A stretch of DNA of 64,000 bases from Reyranella sp. CPCC 100927 (GCF_007859315.1 NZ_VOHA01000026.1:1-64000); one strand, 5' to 3'. Counted from the first letter of the stretch, positions 16,956 through 25,446 are shown. The notes: a model not told the origin generated them from the sequence alone. A program made the numbers and translations.

Positions 16956-18590
16956 TCACGTGCTCACGGCGCGGAAGTTGCGGGCGCGGAAGTCCATGTA
17001 CTGCAGCGCTGACGGCTTCCAGTCGATGGTCTTGCGCTTGCCGTAGAAGATGACGTTCTGGTGCAGCACCGTGAACGCCGGATCCTCGACCTCGGCGATC
17101 TGCAGCATGCGGCGGAAGACGGCACGGCGGCGGTCCATGTCGGTACTGGATTCCAATTCGTCCGACAGCTTGTTGAACTCCGGATTGGTCCATTCGCCGA
17201 CCTGCTGCTGCTGGCCGGAGGGACCGTGCTGGTTGACGATGGAGCTGACCGGATCGCCGAACGGCGCCGAGTTGGACCAGTCGCGCACGGCGCGCGGCTC
17301 GTTCTTCTCGAAGATCTGCTGCCAGTTCTCCTTCATCTGGATGCGCACGTTCAGCCCGACGGCACGCCACATCTCGGTCAGGATCTGCGCCGTCGGCACC
17401 TGGTTGGTGTAGTAGTTGTTCAGCACCCGGAACGGGATGGGCTCGCCCTTGTAGCCGGCTTCCTTGACCAGCTTCGCCGCCTGATCAGGGTCGTAGGCCG
17501 GCTGCGGCCAGTCGGCCAGGAACATGCGGCCGTAGTATTCCCACTGCAGGCCGCGCGGGATCGCGGTGCGACCACCCCACAGCGTGTCGACGATCAGCTT
17601 GCGGTCGATCGCCAGCGCCATGGCGCGCCGGATGCGCGCATCGGCGAGCTGCGGGTGGTTCTTGTCGAAGCAGATCAGGCGGTGGTTGGTGATCGTGCCG
17701 CCGACCACGTGATGGCGCGGGCTCTTCTCGATGACGGCGATCTGGTCGGGCGGGATGTCGCAGGCGAAATCGTACTGGCCCGACAGCAGCCCGTTCACCC
17801 GGCTCGACACTTCAGGCACCACGGTGAACTTGATCTGCTTCGCCGGTGGCCGGCCGCCCCAGTAGTCGTCGAACGCCTCGAGCACCAGATGGGTATCGGG
17901 CTTGAACTCGGCGATACGGTAGGGGCCGGTGCCGACCGGACGGCGCGCCCAGGTCAGCCAGTCCGGCGCCTCGAGCAGCGCGCGCCTGCTGACAATCTCC
18001 GACCCGAAGCGGCCGATGCGACCCTCCAGCGTCACATCCGGCACGCCGTTGACGAAGCGTACCGTCTCCTTGTCGACGATCTCAACCCGCGCCAGCTTGG
18101 GCCACAGCCGACGCGCGATCGCCTGCACTTCCGGCGGCGCTTCCTTGCCAGCAGCGCCGGGCTGTGTCGCGAACATGGTACCGGACTGCTTCTTCGGATC
18201 GGGATTGCCGAACATGTGTTCGGGCCCGAAGCTGAAGAGCACGTCCTCGACCGTCATCGTGTCGCCGTTGTGGAACTTCACGCCGGACCGGACCTTGAGG
18301 TCGAGAGTCTTGTCGTCGACGCGGCGCCATTGCGTAGCCAGCCCTGGCTGCGGCGACAGGTCGGCCTGGTGCTTGGCGTCAATCAGCGGCTCGAGGAAGC
18401 TGTAGATCATGCGGGCGCCGACATTGCTCTGCTCGCGCAGCGGCGTCAGCGTGTTGGTGTTGGTGTTCTGTTGCACGGCGATGGTGATGGACGGCCGGTC
18501 GTCGGCCTGCGCGATGGCAAAACGCGGCAATGCGCTCGATGCGGCGACAGCACCGATGCCGGCCAAGGTGCGGCGGCGAGACGTCTTCAT
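16956..18590 (-). CDS. ABC transporter substrate-binding protein, family 5 (upstream copy)
   Basis: Periplasmic binding protein of 544 residues (SBP_bac_5). The N-terminus has a probable Tat signal (TSRRRTLAGIGAVAASSALP...AIAQA). Family features: 'SNVGARMIYSFLEPLIDAKH', 'GVKFHNGDTMTVEDVLFSF', 'RPVGTGPYRIAEFKPDTHLVLEAFDDYWGGRP' and 'DARIRRAMALAIDRKLIVDTLW'. Start ATG with AGGAGG eight bases upstream. It is paralogous to the protein at 11255-12793 at the far end of the same operon; shared motifs include SNVG(T/A)R and AFDDYW(D/G)G(K/R)P. It follows the phosphonate monoester hydrolase gene after a 79-base palindromic repeat, so it probably heads the opp-like transcription unit. Confidence 0.92.
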   Translation of the reverse strand: MKTSRRRTLAGIGAVAASSALPRFAIAQADDRPSITIAVQQNTNTNTLTPLREQSNVGARMIYSFLEPLIDAKHQADLSPQPGLATQWRRVDDKTLDLKVRSGVKFHNGDTMTVEDVLFSFGPEHMFGNPDPKKQSGTMFATQPGAAGKEAPPEVQAIARRLWPKLARVEIVDKETVRFVNGVPDVTLEGRIGRFGSEIVSRRALLEAPDWLTWARRPVGTGPYRIAEFKPDTHLVLEAFDDYWGGRPPAKQIKFTVVPEVSSRVNGLLSGQYDFACDIPPDQIAVIEKSPRHHVVGGTITNHRLICFDKNHPQLADARIRRAMALAIDRKLIVDTLWGGRTAIPRGLQWEYYGRMFLADWPQPAYDPDQAAKLVKEAGYKGEPIPFRVLNNYYTNQVPTAQILTEMWRAVGLNVRIQMKENWQQIFEKNEPRAVRDWSNSAPFGDPVSSIVNQHGPSGQQQQVGEWTNPEFNKLSDELESSTDMDRRRAVFRRMLQIAEVEDPAFTVLHQNVIFYGKRKTIDWKPSALQYMDFRARNFRAVST

Positions 18591-18617
18591 CGTTGAGTCC
18601 TCCTGTTTGATCGAATC

Positions 18618-18696
18618 GTCATCCCGAGCGCAGCGAGGGATCTCCTGGAAATGGAGTCTCCCATCGCGGGAGATCCCTCGCTGCGCTCGGGATGAC
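18618..18696. repeat. 79-bp palindromic repeat (GAGCGCAGCGAGG family)
   Basis: A perfect inverted repeat of about 28 bases per arm begins GTCATCCCGAGCGCAGCGAG and ends with its complement, around a 23-base centre. It is one of seven related elements in the window (also 21134, 34635, 44021, 45133, 48522 and 52204), all intergenic. It separates the hydrolase gene from the downstream peptide importer. Confidence 0.85.
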
Positions 18697-18705
18697 GGTG
18701 TGGTC

Positions 18706-20238
18706 TCATCCGCGCCGCGACTGCAGCCCTTCGGGGCTGGCGCGGTAGCCGGTCAGCGTGCGTTCGGCGAACGACAGCCGCCAGTCGAGCATCTTCTGGC
18801 TGTAGGTGCGCACCAGGCTGGCATAGCCGGGATCCTCGGCGCGGTTCATGAACTGCCCGGGATCCTGCCGCAGGTCGAAGAACAGCGGCGGCAGGGCGGC
18901 GAAGTGCACGTACTTGTAGCGTTCGTCCTGCACCACCGCGAGGCTGGCGCGGTCCATATGCAGGCCCAGCGCCGACTCCGCCTTGGAGTAGTAGACGTCG
19001 CGGAAGTCGTACTCGTAGTGAACTTCCGTGCGCCAATCGCCGGGTGGCACGCCGTCGACGACGAAGGGCAGCAGCGAGCACCCGTCGACCTGCGGCGGGA
19101 TCTCGGCGTCGAGCCAGTCGAGGATGGTGGGCAGCGTGTCGATGGTTTCGGTGAAGTGGTTGACGATACTGCCGCGCGTCGTCGCGGCCTGCGGCCGTGG
19201 ATCGCGCACGATCATGGGGATATGGAACGACTGGTCGAAGTAGCCGACCTTGCCCAGCAGGTGGTGATCGCCCAGCTGCTCGCCGTGATCGCAGGTCAGC
19301 ACGATCAGGGTGTCGTCCCACTGGCCCGATTCCTGAAGATAGGCGAACACGCGGCCCAGGTGGTGATCGATCTCGCTCATCAGGCCGCAATAGGCGGCGC
19401 GCATCTGGCGCACCTCGGCGTCGGTCATGGCGCTGCCCAGGCCGCTGCCACCGTGGAAGAAGCTCGATTGCTGGATGTCGTTGACGTAGAAATCCAGCAG
19501 CGGATGCTGCTGTGCCTCTTCCTGCGGCGAGGCCGCGCGGACCGGCGCCGGCATGGCGGCCGGATCGTACAGGCGGTTGAACGGATGCGGCGCGACGAAG
19601 GGCGGATGCGGCCGATAGTAGCCCAGGTGCAGGAACCAGGGATTGCTGCCGCGACCGCGCAGATAGGTCAGCGCCCGCTCGGTGAACCACGCGGTGTCGG
19701 AGAACTCGGCCGGCACCCGCGCCGCCGCCGTCGTCGGACCCGGCGCGCCTTCCTTCGGCAGCCAGATGTCGGCGCGCTGGGCCGGCACGTCGACGCCATT
19801 GGCCAGCAGCCAGGCGAAATAGGCTTCCATGTAGGGCTCGAACGCGCCGACCGGCCGGAAACCCTCCATCACGTCGCCCAGCACCTTGAAGCGCGGATCA
19901 TCCGATGTCGTGGCGCGTGGATCGGGGGTGGTGGTCGTGTAGCCGACCAGCGCCGGGTCGTAGCCGATGCGGCGCAGCATCTTGCCGAGATTGTCGTGGC
20001 GGGCATCGAGCGGAATGGTGTTCTGCACCGCCCGATGGTTCATCTGGTAGAGGCCGGTCAGCAGGCTGGCCCGCGCCGGCCCGCAGGGTGCCGCCTGGGT
20101 GTAGTGGTTGCGGAACGTCACGCCCTCGCGGCACAGGCGCTCGATATTCGGCAGCTTCAGAAAGTCGGCGCCCAGGCACGGCAGCATGTCGCCGCGCCAC
20201 TGGTCGACCACGATCAGCAGGACGTTCCTGCGCGTCAT
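18706..20238 (-). CDS. Phosphonate monoester hydrolase (sulfatase/alkaline phosphatase superfamily)
   Basis: A 510-residue enzyme closely resembling rhizobial phosphonate monoester hydrolase, which hydrolyses phosphonate monoesters and, promiscuously, phosphodiesters and sulfate monoesters. The start 'MTRRNVLLIVVDQWRGDMLP' contains the metal ligand Asp12; CGPARASLLTG (52-62) has the CxPxR formylglycine signature with Cys52 as nucleophile. 'TCDHGEQLGDHHLLGK' holds further metal ligands, and 'HYEYDFRDVYY' and 'DERYKYVHFAALPPLFFDL' are hallmark stretches of this group. Maturation would need a formylglycine-generating enzyme, which is not in the window. The ATG at 20238 has AGGAG seven bases upstream, ten bases after the phosphodiesterase stop. 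No signal peptide, so it acts in the cytoplasm on imported esters. Confidence 0.93.
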   Translation of the reverse strand: MTRRNVLLIVVDQWRGDMLPCLGADFLKLPNIERLCREGVTFRNHYTQAAPCGPARASLLTGLYQMNHRAVQNTIPLDARHDNLGKMLRRIGYDPALVGYTTTTPDPRATTSDDPRFKVLGDVMEGFRPVGAFEPYMEAYFAWLLANGVDVPAQRADIWLPKEGAPGPTTAAARVPAEFSDTAWFTERALTYLRGRGSNPWFLHLGYYRPHPPFVAPHPFNRLYDPAAMPAPVRAASPQEEAQQHPLLDFYVNDIQQSSFFHGGSGLGSAMTDAEVRQMRAAYCGLMSEIDHHLGRVFAYLQESGQWDDTLIVLTCDHGEQLGDHHLLGKVGYFDQSFHIPMIVRDPRPQAATTRGSIVNHFTETIDTLPTILDWLDAEIPPQVDGCSLLPFVVDGVPPGDWRTEVHYEYDFRDVYYSKAESALGLHMDRASLAVVQDERYKYVHFAALPPLFFDLRQDPGQFMNRAEDPGYASLVRTYSQKMLDWRLSFAERTLTGYRASPEGLQSRRG

Positions 20239-20248
20239 TGCTCTACTC

Positions 20249-21109
20249 CTACTCTGCGGCTTCTGCGGGGATCGCCTCGGCCTGCTGGTGGCCGGGATAG
20301 TCGGGATCGAGCACGAACGGATATGGGCCGGCGAAGTCGTTGACGTAGGCCGTGTGGCTGACCAGGCCGGTGTACGGCGACCAGACATGGAGCTGGTACG
20401 CCGGCGGCTCGAGGTTGAACATCGTCGGACTGTGGTCAGGCTGCAGATCGAGCACGACCTGGTGCGCGGTGCTGGGCGCCACCGATGCCAGGGTGCCGGC
20501 CCAGCGCGTCTGGATCGGCCGGTGATGGTGGCCGCACAGCACCCGCTCGACGTTGGGGAAGCGTGCCACGATGTCGGCCATCTGGTCGCCGCCGCGGCAG
20601 TTGATGCGGTCCATGTCGGTCAGGCCGGTCAGGAACGGCGGGTGATGCATGAAGATCACCGTCGGCTCGCCCGGCTCGCGCGCGAGTTGCTCCTCCAGCC
20701 AGGCGAGCCGCTGTGGGCACATCAGCCCGTAGCCTTCGCCAGGGATCACGGTGTCCAGGCCGATCAACCGCACCGGCTGATCGTCGATCACATAGTGCAG
20801 AAACGCGCCGTCAGCCGGCAGATAGCCGTCGGCGTAGAAGATGGCGCGCATGTTCTCGCGCCGGTCATGGTTGCCGGGCACCAGGTAGACCGGTATCGAC
20901 AGCGGCGCGAGCAGCTCGCGCAAGGTCTCGTATTCCTCGAGCAAGCCGCAGTCGGTAAGGTCGCCCGACGCCAGCACGACATCGGGCCGGCGCTCCAGCT
21001 TCATCAGCGCCGCGACGGCAGCGCGCAGCATGGCATTGGTGTCGACCCGCTCATAGGCCAGGCGGCCCGGCGGACGGACATGCAGGTCGGTGATCTGGGC
21101 AATGATCAT
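20249..21109 (-). CDS. Metallophosphoesterase, GpdQ-like phosphodiesterase
   Basis: A 286-residue binuclear metal phosphoesterase. Ligand motifs are D8-L-H10, SGD50, GNHD (79-82), 'FMHHPP' and 'CGHHHRP', the complete class III cyclic-nucleotide phosphodiesterase/GpdQ set. GpdQ hydrolyses glycerophosphodiesters to glycerol-3-phosphate and an alcohol. The ATG has GGGAG six bases upstream. It sits between the Ugp-like binding protein and the phosphonate monoester hydrolase, all on the minus strand, which fits sequential import and hydrolysis of phosphodiesters. No signal peptide. It could alternatively act on cyclic nucleotides, but context argues for nutrient esters. Confidence 0.9.
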   Translation of the reverse strand: MIIAQITDLHVRPPGRLAYERVDTNAMLRAAVAALMKLERRPDVVLASGDLTDCGLLEEYETLRELLAPLSIPVYLVPGNHDRRENMRAIFYADGYLPADGAFLHYVIDDQPVRLIGLDTVIPGEGYGLMCPQRLAWLEEQLAREPGEPTVIFMHHPPFLTGLTDMDRINCRGGDQMADIVARFPNVERVLCGHHHRPIQTRWAGTLASVAPSTAHQVVLDLQPDHSPTMFNLEPPAYQLHVWSPYTGLVSHTAYVNDFAGPYPFVLDPDYPGHQQAEAIPAEAAE

Positions 21110-21133
21110 GAATCGCTCCCTTGCTTGGTTCCC

Positions 21134-21212
21134 GTCATCCCGAGTGCAGCGAGGGATCTCCTGGAAGCAGTGTCTCCCGTTGCGGGAGATTCCTCGCTTT
21201 GCTCGGAATGAC
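21134..21212. repeat. 79-bp palindromic repeat (GAGCGCAGCGAGG family)
   Basis: Same length and layout as 18618-18696, with several arm mismatches (GAGTGCAGCGAGGG on the left, ATTCCTCGCTTTGCTCGGAATGAC on the right in broken form). It fills the gap between the Ugp-like binding protein and the phosphodiesterase gene. Confidence 0.8.
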
Positions 21213-21227
21213 GGCGTGCTCCTGCGG

Positions 21228-22547
21228 TCACGGCAGCTTCAATGCCGTCTGATCGATGTAGGGCCGCAGCAATTCGTCGGCCTTGCGCTGGGCGTCCTTG
21301 ACGGCCTGCTCAGCCTTCTTCTTGCCGTTCATGACGGCTTGCATTTCGTCTTCCAGTGCCTTGCGCACAGCCACGGTCTGGTAGGTCGCGAACCACGGCT
21401 GCGCGTAGGCGAGCTGGTCGAGCGCCACCTTGGCGTCGGGGTTGCGGGTGATGAAGTCCTTCATCTCGGCCGTGTCGTAGGCCGATTTGCGCGGCGCGAA
21501 GTAGCCGGTGAAGCGGCTCCAGCCGCCCAGCACGTCGGTGGACGACAGCCAGCGCACGAACTTCCAGCCGGCCTGCTGGCTTGCCTCGCTCTGGCCCTTG
21601 AACATCACCAGCGAGGCACCGCCGATCGGCACCGCATTGCGCACGTTGCGCGGCACGAAGGCAACGTCGTACGGCGTCTTCATGTTCTCGCGGATGAAGG
21701 AGAGCGAGCCGGTCGACAGCAGCACCATAGACGCCTTGCCGGCGAAGAACGCGGTCGACACGCCGCCCGCCTCGATCACGCCCGAGGGCATCACCTTGTG
21801 CTTGTAGACCAGGTCCTCGACCAGCTTGGCGGCGCCCAGCATCGACGGCGTGTCGTAGTAGACCTCCCCGCCGTAGCTTTCATTGAAGTAGCGGCCGCCG
21901 TTGGACATCGACAGCGCGCTCATCAGCCAGCCGAGATAGTCGTAACCGCCGGGCATCATGAAGCCGTGGCGCTCGACCTTTTCGCCGTCGCGCTTGGTGA
22001 GCTTCTTGGCGGCGTCGACAAGCTCGACCCAGGTCCGGGGTGGCTTGGCCGGATCGAGGCCGGCCTCCTTGAAATGCGTCGCGTTGATATAGAGCAGCGG
22101 CGTCGAATTGTGGAACGGCACGCCGTAGAGTTCGCTGTCGACCGTGGCGTTGGCGTGCAGCGCCGGCCAGAAGTCACCGAGGAACTTCTCGCGCGTCGTG
22201 CCCTCGGCGGCGAGGAACGGTTCGAGCGAGAGGATGTCACCGGCCAGCTTGAGGTCGACGGTGAAATTGGCGCTCATCAGCACCACCGACGGTGGCTTGC
22301 CGGCCTTGGCCGCGGCCTGCGCCTTGAGCTTGGTCTCGTCGTAGCTGCCGGTGTAGACGGCGGTGACCTCGATGTCCTTCTGGCTATCGTTGAACTGCTT
22401 TACCAGCCGCGTCATCTCGCGCGCCAGCTTGCCCTCGACCGGCACCGGGAAGAAAAACTCGATCCTGGTCTGCGCCCAGGCCACGCTCGACGTCAGCACC
22501 AGCGCGGCGGCAAGTGCACCAGCGCCCAGCCTGCGAATGACGTGCAT
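21228..22547 (-). CDS. UgpB-like ABC transporter substrate-binding protein
   Basis: Periplasmic family 1 binding protein of 439 residues. The signal peptide is MHVIRRLGAGALAAALVLTS...VAWAQ. 'RIEFFFPVPVEGKLAREMTRLVKQFNDSQKDIEVTAVYTGSYDET' and 'LYGVPFHNSTPLLYINATHFKEAGLDP' strongly resemble UgpB, the sn-glycerol-3-phosphate/glycerophosphodiester receptor. The ATG at 22547 has purine-rich GAGAGAGG just upstream; an in-frame ATG at 22559 is possible. It is third in order after the two permeases. The adjacent phosphodiesterase and the Pho-box-like site support a glycerophosphodiester or related phosphoester as ligand. Confidence 0.9.
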   Translation of the reverse strand: MHVIRRLGAGALAAALVLTSSVAWAQTRIEFFFPVPVEGKLAREMTRLVKQFNDSQKDIEVTAVYTGSYDETKLKAQAAAKAGKPPSVVLMSANFTVDLKLAGDILSLEPFLAAEGTTREKFLGDFWPALHANATVDSELYGVPFHNSTPLLYINATHFKEAGLDPAKPPRTWVELVDAAKKLTKRDGEKVERHGFMMPGGYDYLGWLMSALSMSNGGRYFNESYGGEVYYDTPSMLGAAKLVEDLVYKHKVMPSGVIEAGGVSTAFFAGKASMVLLSTGSLSFIRENMKTPYDVAFVPRNVRNAVPIGGASLVMFKGQSEASQQAGWKFVRWLSSTDVLGGWSRFTGYFAPRKSAYDTAEMKDFITRNPDAKVALDQLAYAQPWFATYQTVAVRKALEDEMQAVMNGKKKAEQAVKDAQRKADELLRPYIDQTALKLP

Positions 22548-22562
22548 GCCTCTCTCCATTTG

Positions 22563-23399
22563 TTAACCTTTGATTCCGCTGAACACGAAGCTGTCGACAA
22601 AGCGGCGCTGGAAGGCGACGAAGACGACCGCCAGCGGCGCCATCACCAACAGGGTGCCGGCCGCCAGAACGCCCCACTCCTTGGCGCCCTCGGCACCCTT
22701 GGTGAAGGTGGCGAGCCCGATCGTGAGCGTGTGGTTGGCAGGATCGTTGATCACCATCAGCGGCCACAGGAACTCGTTCCAGTGCGCCGTCACCGACACG
22801 ATGGCGAACGCGATCAGCCCGGGCCGCGCCATGGGCAGCAGGACGTGCCAGACGATCGCCCACCATGGTGCGCCGTCGATCGCGGCGGCTTCCTCGAAGT
22901 CCCGCGGGATGCCGCGGAACGTTTGGCGCATCAGGAAGGTGCCGAACGCCGAGGCGAAGTATGGCGCCATGACGCCGGCCAGCGTGTCGTACAGGCCAAG
23001 ATCGACGGTCGTGCGCAGGTTGGGCACGATCAGCACCGCCGGCACCAGCATCAGCTGCACCAGGAAGACGTAGAACAGAACGTCGCGGCCGGGAAACTCC
23101 AGCCGCGCGAAGGCATAGCCGGCCAGGCTGATGGTGACCAACTGCACGCCCAGCACGCCGACCACGACGATGATCGTGTTGACGTAGTAGAGGCCGAACT
23201 CGCCGCTCTCCAGCGCCAGCCGGAAATTGGCCAGGGTCGGCGTGAAATCCGGCAGCAGCGATGCCATGCCGGCACTGCCGGCGCTCTCGTGCCGGAAGGC
23301 AGCGACGAGCGTCCACAGGAACGGCGTTACCCACACGAACGCGACGGCGGCGACGAGAGCCGCCAGCAGCGCCGGGCCGGCGTGGCGGTCAAGCCTCAC
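22563..23399 (-). CDS. UgpE-like ABC transporter permease
   Basis: Inner-membrane permease of 278 residues (MalG/UgpE class). The first helix 'LLAALVAAVAFVWVTPFLWTLVAAF' and the EAA loop 'RDFEEAAAIDGAPWWAIVWHVLLPMARPGL' are typical, with 'FNEFLWPL'-type 'HWNEFLWPLMVIND' after it. It starts with GTG at 23399 and overlaps the UgpA-like gene by 11 bases. It forms the second half of the channel. No cognate UgpC/MalK-type ATPase is encoded anywhere in the window. Confidence 0.9.
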   Translation of the reverse strand: MRLDRHAGPALLAALVAAVAFVWVTPFLWTLVAAFRHESAGSAGMASLLPDFTPTLANFRLALESGEFGLYYVNTIIVVVGVLGVQLVTISLAGYAFARLEFPGRDVLFYVFLVQLMLVPAVLIVPNLRTTVDLGLYDTLAGVMAPYFASAFGTFLMRQTFRGIPRDFEEAAAIDGAPWWAIVWHVLLPMARPGLIAFAIVSVTAHWNEFLWPLMVINDPANHTLTIGLATFTKGAEGAKEWGVLAAGTLLVMAPLAVVFVAFQRRFVDSFVFSGIKG

Positions 23400-24339
23400 G
23401 ACGGCTTCCCGCTTCCATGCCGCGCAACGATCCCAGCGACACCAGCAGCAGTACGGCGACGCTGATCACCGTCGCCGCGGCGGCCTTGCCGGTATCGAAA
23501 TTCTCGTGCGCTTCCTGAAAGATGTAGAACAGCAGCAGGTTGGTGGCGTTGCTGGGGCCGCCCTTGGTCAGCACCACCACGTGGTCCACCGCGGTCAGCA
23601 TGTGGATCAACGCGATGGTGATGACGAACGCCGTGGTCGGCCGGAGCGCCGGCAGGATGACGTACCACAGCCGCTGCATGGCATTGGCGCCGTCCACCGT
23701 GGCCGCCTCGATGTGATCGCGCGGCACGTTCTGCAGGCCGGCGATATAGAAGAGCATGTAGTAGCCGGCGTTCTTCCACACTGTGAGGCCGACGATCGAC
23801 CACAGCGCCACGTCGGTATCGCCGATCCAGTTGGGTCCACTGACGCCGAGCTTGGCGAGGTAGTAGTCGAGCAGCCCGACGCCGGGCAGGAAGATGAAGA
23901 AGAACAGCGACGCGGCAGCCACCAGCGGCACCAGCGACGGAAAGAACAGGATGGTGCGCACCACGGCGTTGAACCGGGTCGAGCGCCGCACCGCGAGCGC
24001 GAAGAGGAGCGCCAGCACCACGCTCGGTCCGACGGTGCCGACGGCATAGATCAGGTTGTTCAGTGCGGCCTGGCGGAAGGCCGCATCGCCCAGGACGCGC
24101 GCGAAGTTCTCCAGGCCAACGAAGCGGGTCGCCCCGCCGGCACCATGCGGCGTCACATGGAGCGCGTCGATCGCCACCCGCAGCACCGGCAGGTAGGTGA
24201 AGGCCGCCAACCCCAGCAACGAGGGCAGCAACAGCATGTAGGCCAGGCGCCACGAGGCGAACCGTCGTCGGCGAACCGTCCGGACCGGGCTGGATGGAAC
24301 GTCCAGAACGTCGGCCGTGATGATGGCGTCGACCGTCAC
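23389..24339 (-). CDS. UgpA-like ABC transporter permease
   Basis: Inner-membrane permease of 316 residues (MalF/UgpA class) with about six membrane segments. Key stretches are 'LAYMLLLPSLLGLAAFTYLPVLRVAIDAL', 'NNLIYAVGTVGPSVVLALLFALAV' and the EAA loop 'RDHIEAATVDGANAMQRLWYVILPALRP'. The start is a GTG at 24339 with AGGAG ten bases upstream. As first gene of the Ugp-like/phosphodiesterase/hydrolase operon it carries a Pho-box-like site 58-75 bases upstream. It is divergent from the dioxygenase gene. Confidence 0.9.
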   Translation of the reverse strand: MTVDAIITADVLDVPSSPVRTVRRRRFASWRLAYMLLLPSLLGLAAFTYLPVLRVAIDALHVTPHGAGGATRFVGLENFARVLGDAAFRQAALNNLIYAVGTVGPSVVLALLFALAVRRSTRFNAVVRTILFFPSLVPLVAAASLFFFIFLPGVGLLDYYLAKLGVSGPNWIGDTDVALWSIVGLTVWKNAGYYMLFYIAGLQNVPRDHIEAATVDGANAMQRLWYVILPALRPTTAFVITIALIHMLTAVDHVVVLTKGGPSNATNLLLFYIFQEAHENFDTGKAAAATVISVAVLLLVSLGSLRGMEAGSRREA

Positions 24340-24396
24340 GCGTGCGTCGCTCCTGTCGTTGCAGGGCGATGCCTATGGTCCGGCGGTAAATGCCCG

Positions 24397-24414
24397 ATGA
24401 CGGATCCGCGACAG
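24397..24414 (-). promoter_or_regulatory. Pho-box-like site upstream of the Ugp-like operon
   Basis: Read on the minus strand it is CTGTCGC-GGAT-CCGTCAT: heptamers matching the PhoB half-site CTGTCAT at 5 of 7 and 6 of 7 positions with the canonical four-base spacer. It lies 58-75 bases before the first start codon, nearly the same geometry as the site before phnC. Inference: both operons belong to the phosphate-starvation regulon. Confidence 0.55.
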
Positions 24415-24422
24415 TTTGGTGA

Positions 24423-24440
24423 CCATCATCTGCATGATGG
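24423..24440. promoter_or_regulatory. Palindrome in divergent promoter region
   Basis: CCATCAT-CTGC-ATGATGG has perfect seven-base arms. It lies in the 239-base gap between the Ugp-like operon and the dioxygenase gene, next to the Pho-box-like site. It could be an operator for either direction; no regulator gene is adjacent. Nothing else was recognised in this gap. Confidence 0.35.
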
Positions 24441-24578
24441 GGAAAAATCTGCGGACCGGCGCAGACGGTGTCGACATGTGTGTCGGTTGTCTAAAATCGC
24501 GAGCCGCCTTGCAACACCTGCACGGCCGACCGCGCCCGTTCGCGCTAGACTGTCGCCGCGTGTTACAAGCCGGTGACC

Positions 24579-25442
24579 ATGACCCTGACGTTCCGCAAGC
24601 TGCATCCCCTGTTCGGCGTTGAAATCGGCGGCGCCGACCTGACCCGGCCGGTGGATGCCGTCGTGTTCGGCGAAATCCGGGCCGCCTTCGAGGAGCACTC
24701 GGTCGTGCTGCTGCGCGACCAGCCGATCGACGATGCGCAGCAGGTCGCCTTCACCAGGCTGTTCGGTCCGTTGGAGACCACGGTCAGCGCCAATCCGGCC
24801 GGCGGCACCGCCTTTGCACGGCAATCGAACCTGGATATCAATACCGGCGTCGTGATCCCGCCCGAGGATCGGCGCATGATCTACCAGAAAGCCAATTATT
24901 TCTGGCACACCGACAGTTCGTTCAAGAAGGTGCCGGCGTTGTGCTCGCTGTTATCGGGACGCCTCTGCCCGCCCGAGGGCGGCGATACCGAATTCGCCAG
25001 CCTGCGTGCGGCCTATGCCGGCCTGTCGGAGGCGATGAAACAGAAGATCGAGACACTGGTGGCCGAACATTCGCTGGCCTATTCGCGCAGCCTGGTCGAC
25101 CCGACCGTGCTCACCGAGGCGCAGAAGGCCGAGGTGCCGCCGGTCCAGCAGCGCCTGGTGCGGGTGAATCCGATTAACGGCCGCAAGGCCCTGTACGTCA
25201 GCTCGCACGCGTCGCATATCGTGGACCAACCGTTTGCCGAAGGCCGCGCCCTGCTCGACGAATTGACGGCGCATGCGACGCAGCCGGCGTTCTGCTGGTC
25301 GCATCAGTGGCGCCAAGGCGACCTCATCATCTGGGACAACCGTGCCGTCCTGCATCGCGCGACGCCCTACGACGCGGTGAAGTACAAGCGCCTGATGCAA
25401 CGCACCACCGTTGCCGGCGATGCACCGACGGTGACGCCGTAA
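24579..25442 (+). CDS. TauD/TfdA family 2-oxoglutarate-dependent dioxygenase
   Basis: An Fe(II)/2-oxoglutarate-dependent oxygenase of 287 residues. The iron-binding facial triad is visible as 'WHTDSSF' (His, Asp) and the distal His in 'WDNRAVLHRATPYD', followed by the 2-oxoglutarate-binding Arg in 'KRLMQRTTVAG'. 'FGVEIGGADLTRPVD' and 'HSVVLLRDQPIDDAQQVAFTRLFGPLE' are family signatures. TfdA-like members oxidise aryloxyacetates, sulfonates or phosphonates; the substrate cannot be read. The ATG at 24579 is preferred over a GTG two codons upstream, without a strong ribosome site. An MFS exporter gene starts four bases after its stop, so the pair is one transcription unit. Confidence 0.9.
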   Translation: MTLTFRKLHPLFGVEIGGADLTRPVDAVVFGEIRAAFEEHSVVLLRDQPIDDAQQVAFTRLFGPLETTVSANPAGGTAFARQSNLDINTGVVIPPEDRRMIYQKANYFWHTDSSFKKVPALCSLLSGRLCPPEGGDTEFASLRAAYAGLSEAMKQKIETLVAEHSLAYSRSLVDPTVLTEAQKAEVPPVQQRLVRVNPINGRKALYVSSHASHIVDQPFAEGRALLDELTAHATQPAFCWSHQWRQGDLIIWDNRAVLHRATPYDAVKYKRLMQRTTVAGDAPTVTP

Positions 25443-25446
25443 CACC

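Noticed and set aside
21090-23465. A 791-codon plus-strand open frame
   Set aside because: Antisense to the Ugp-like binding protein and permease, which have clear family motifs; no domain in the frame.
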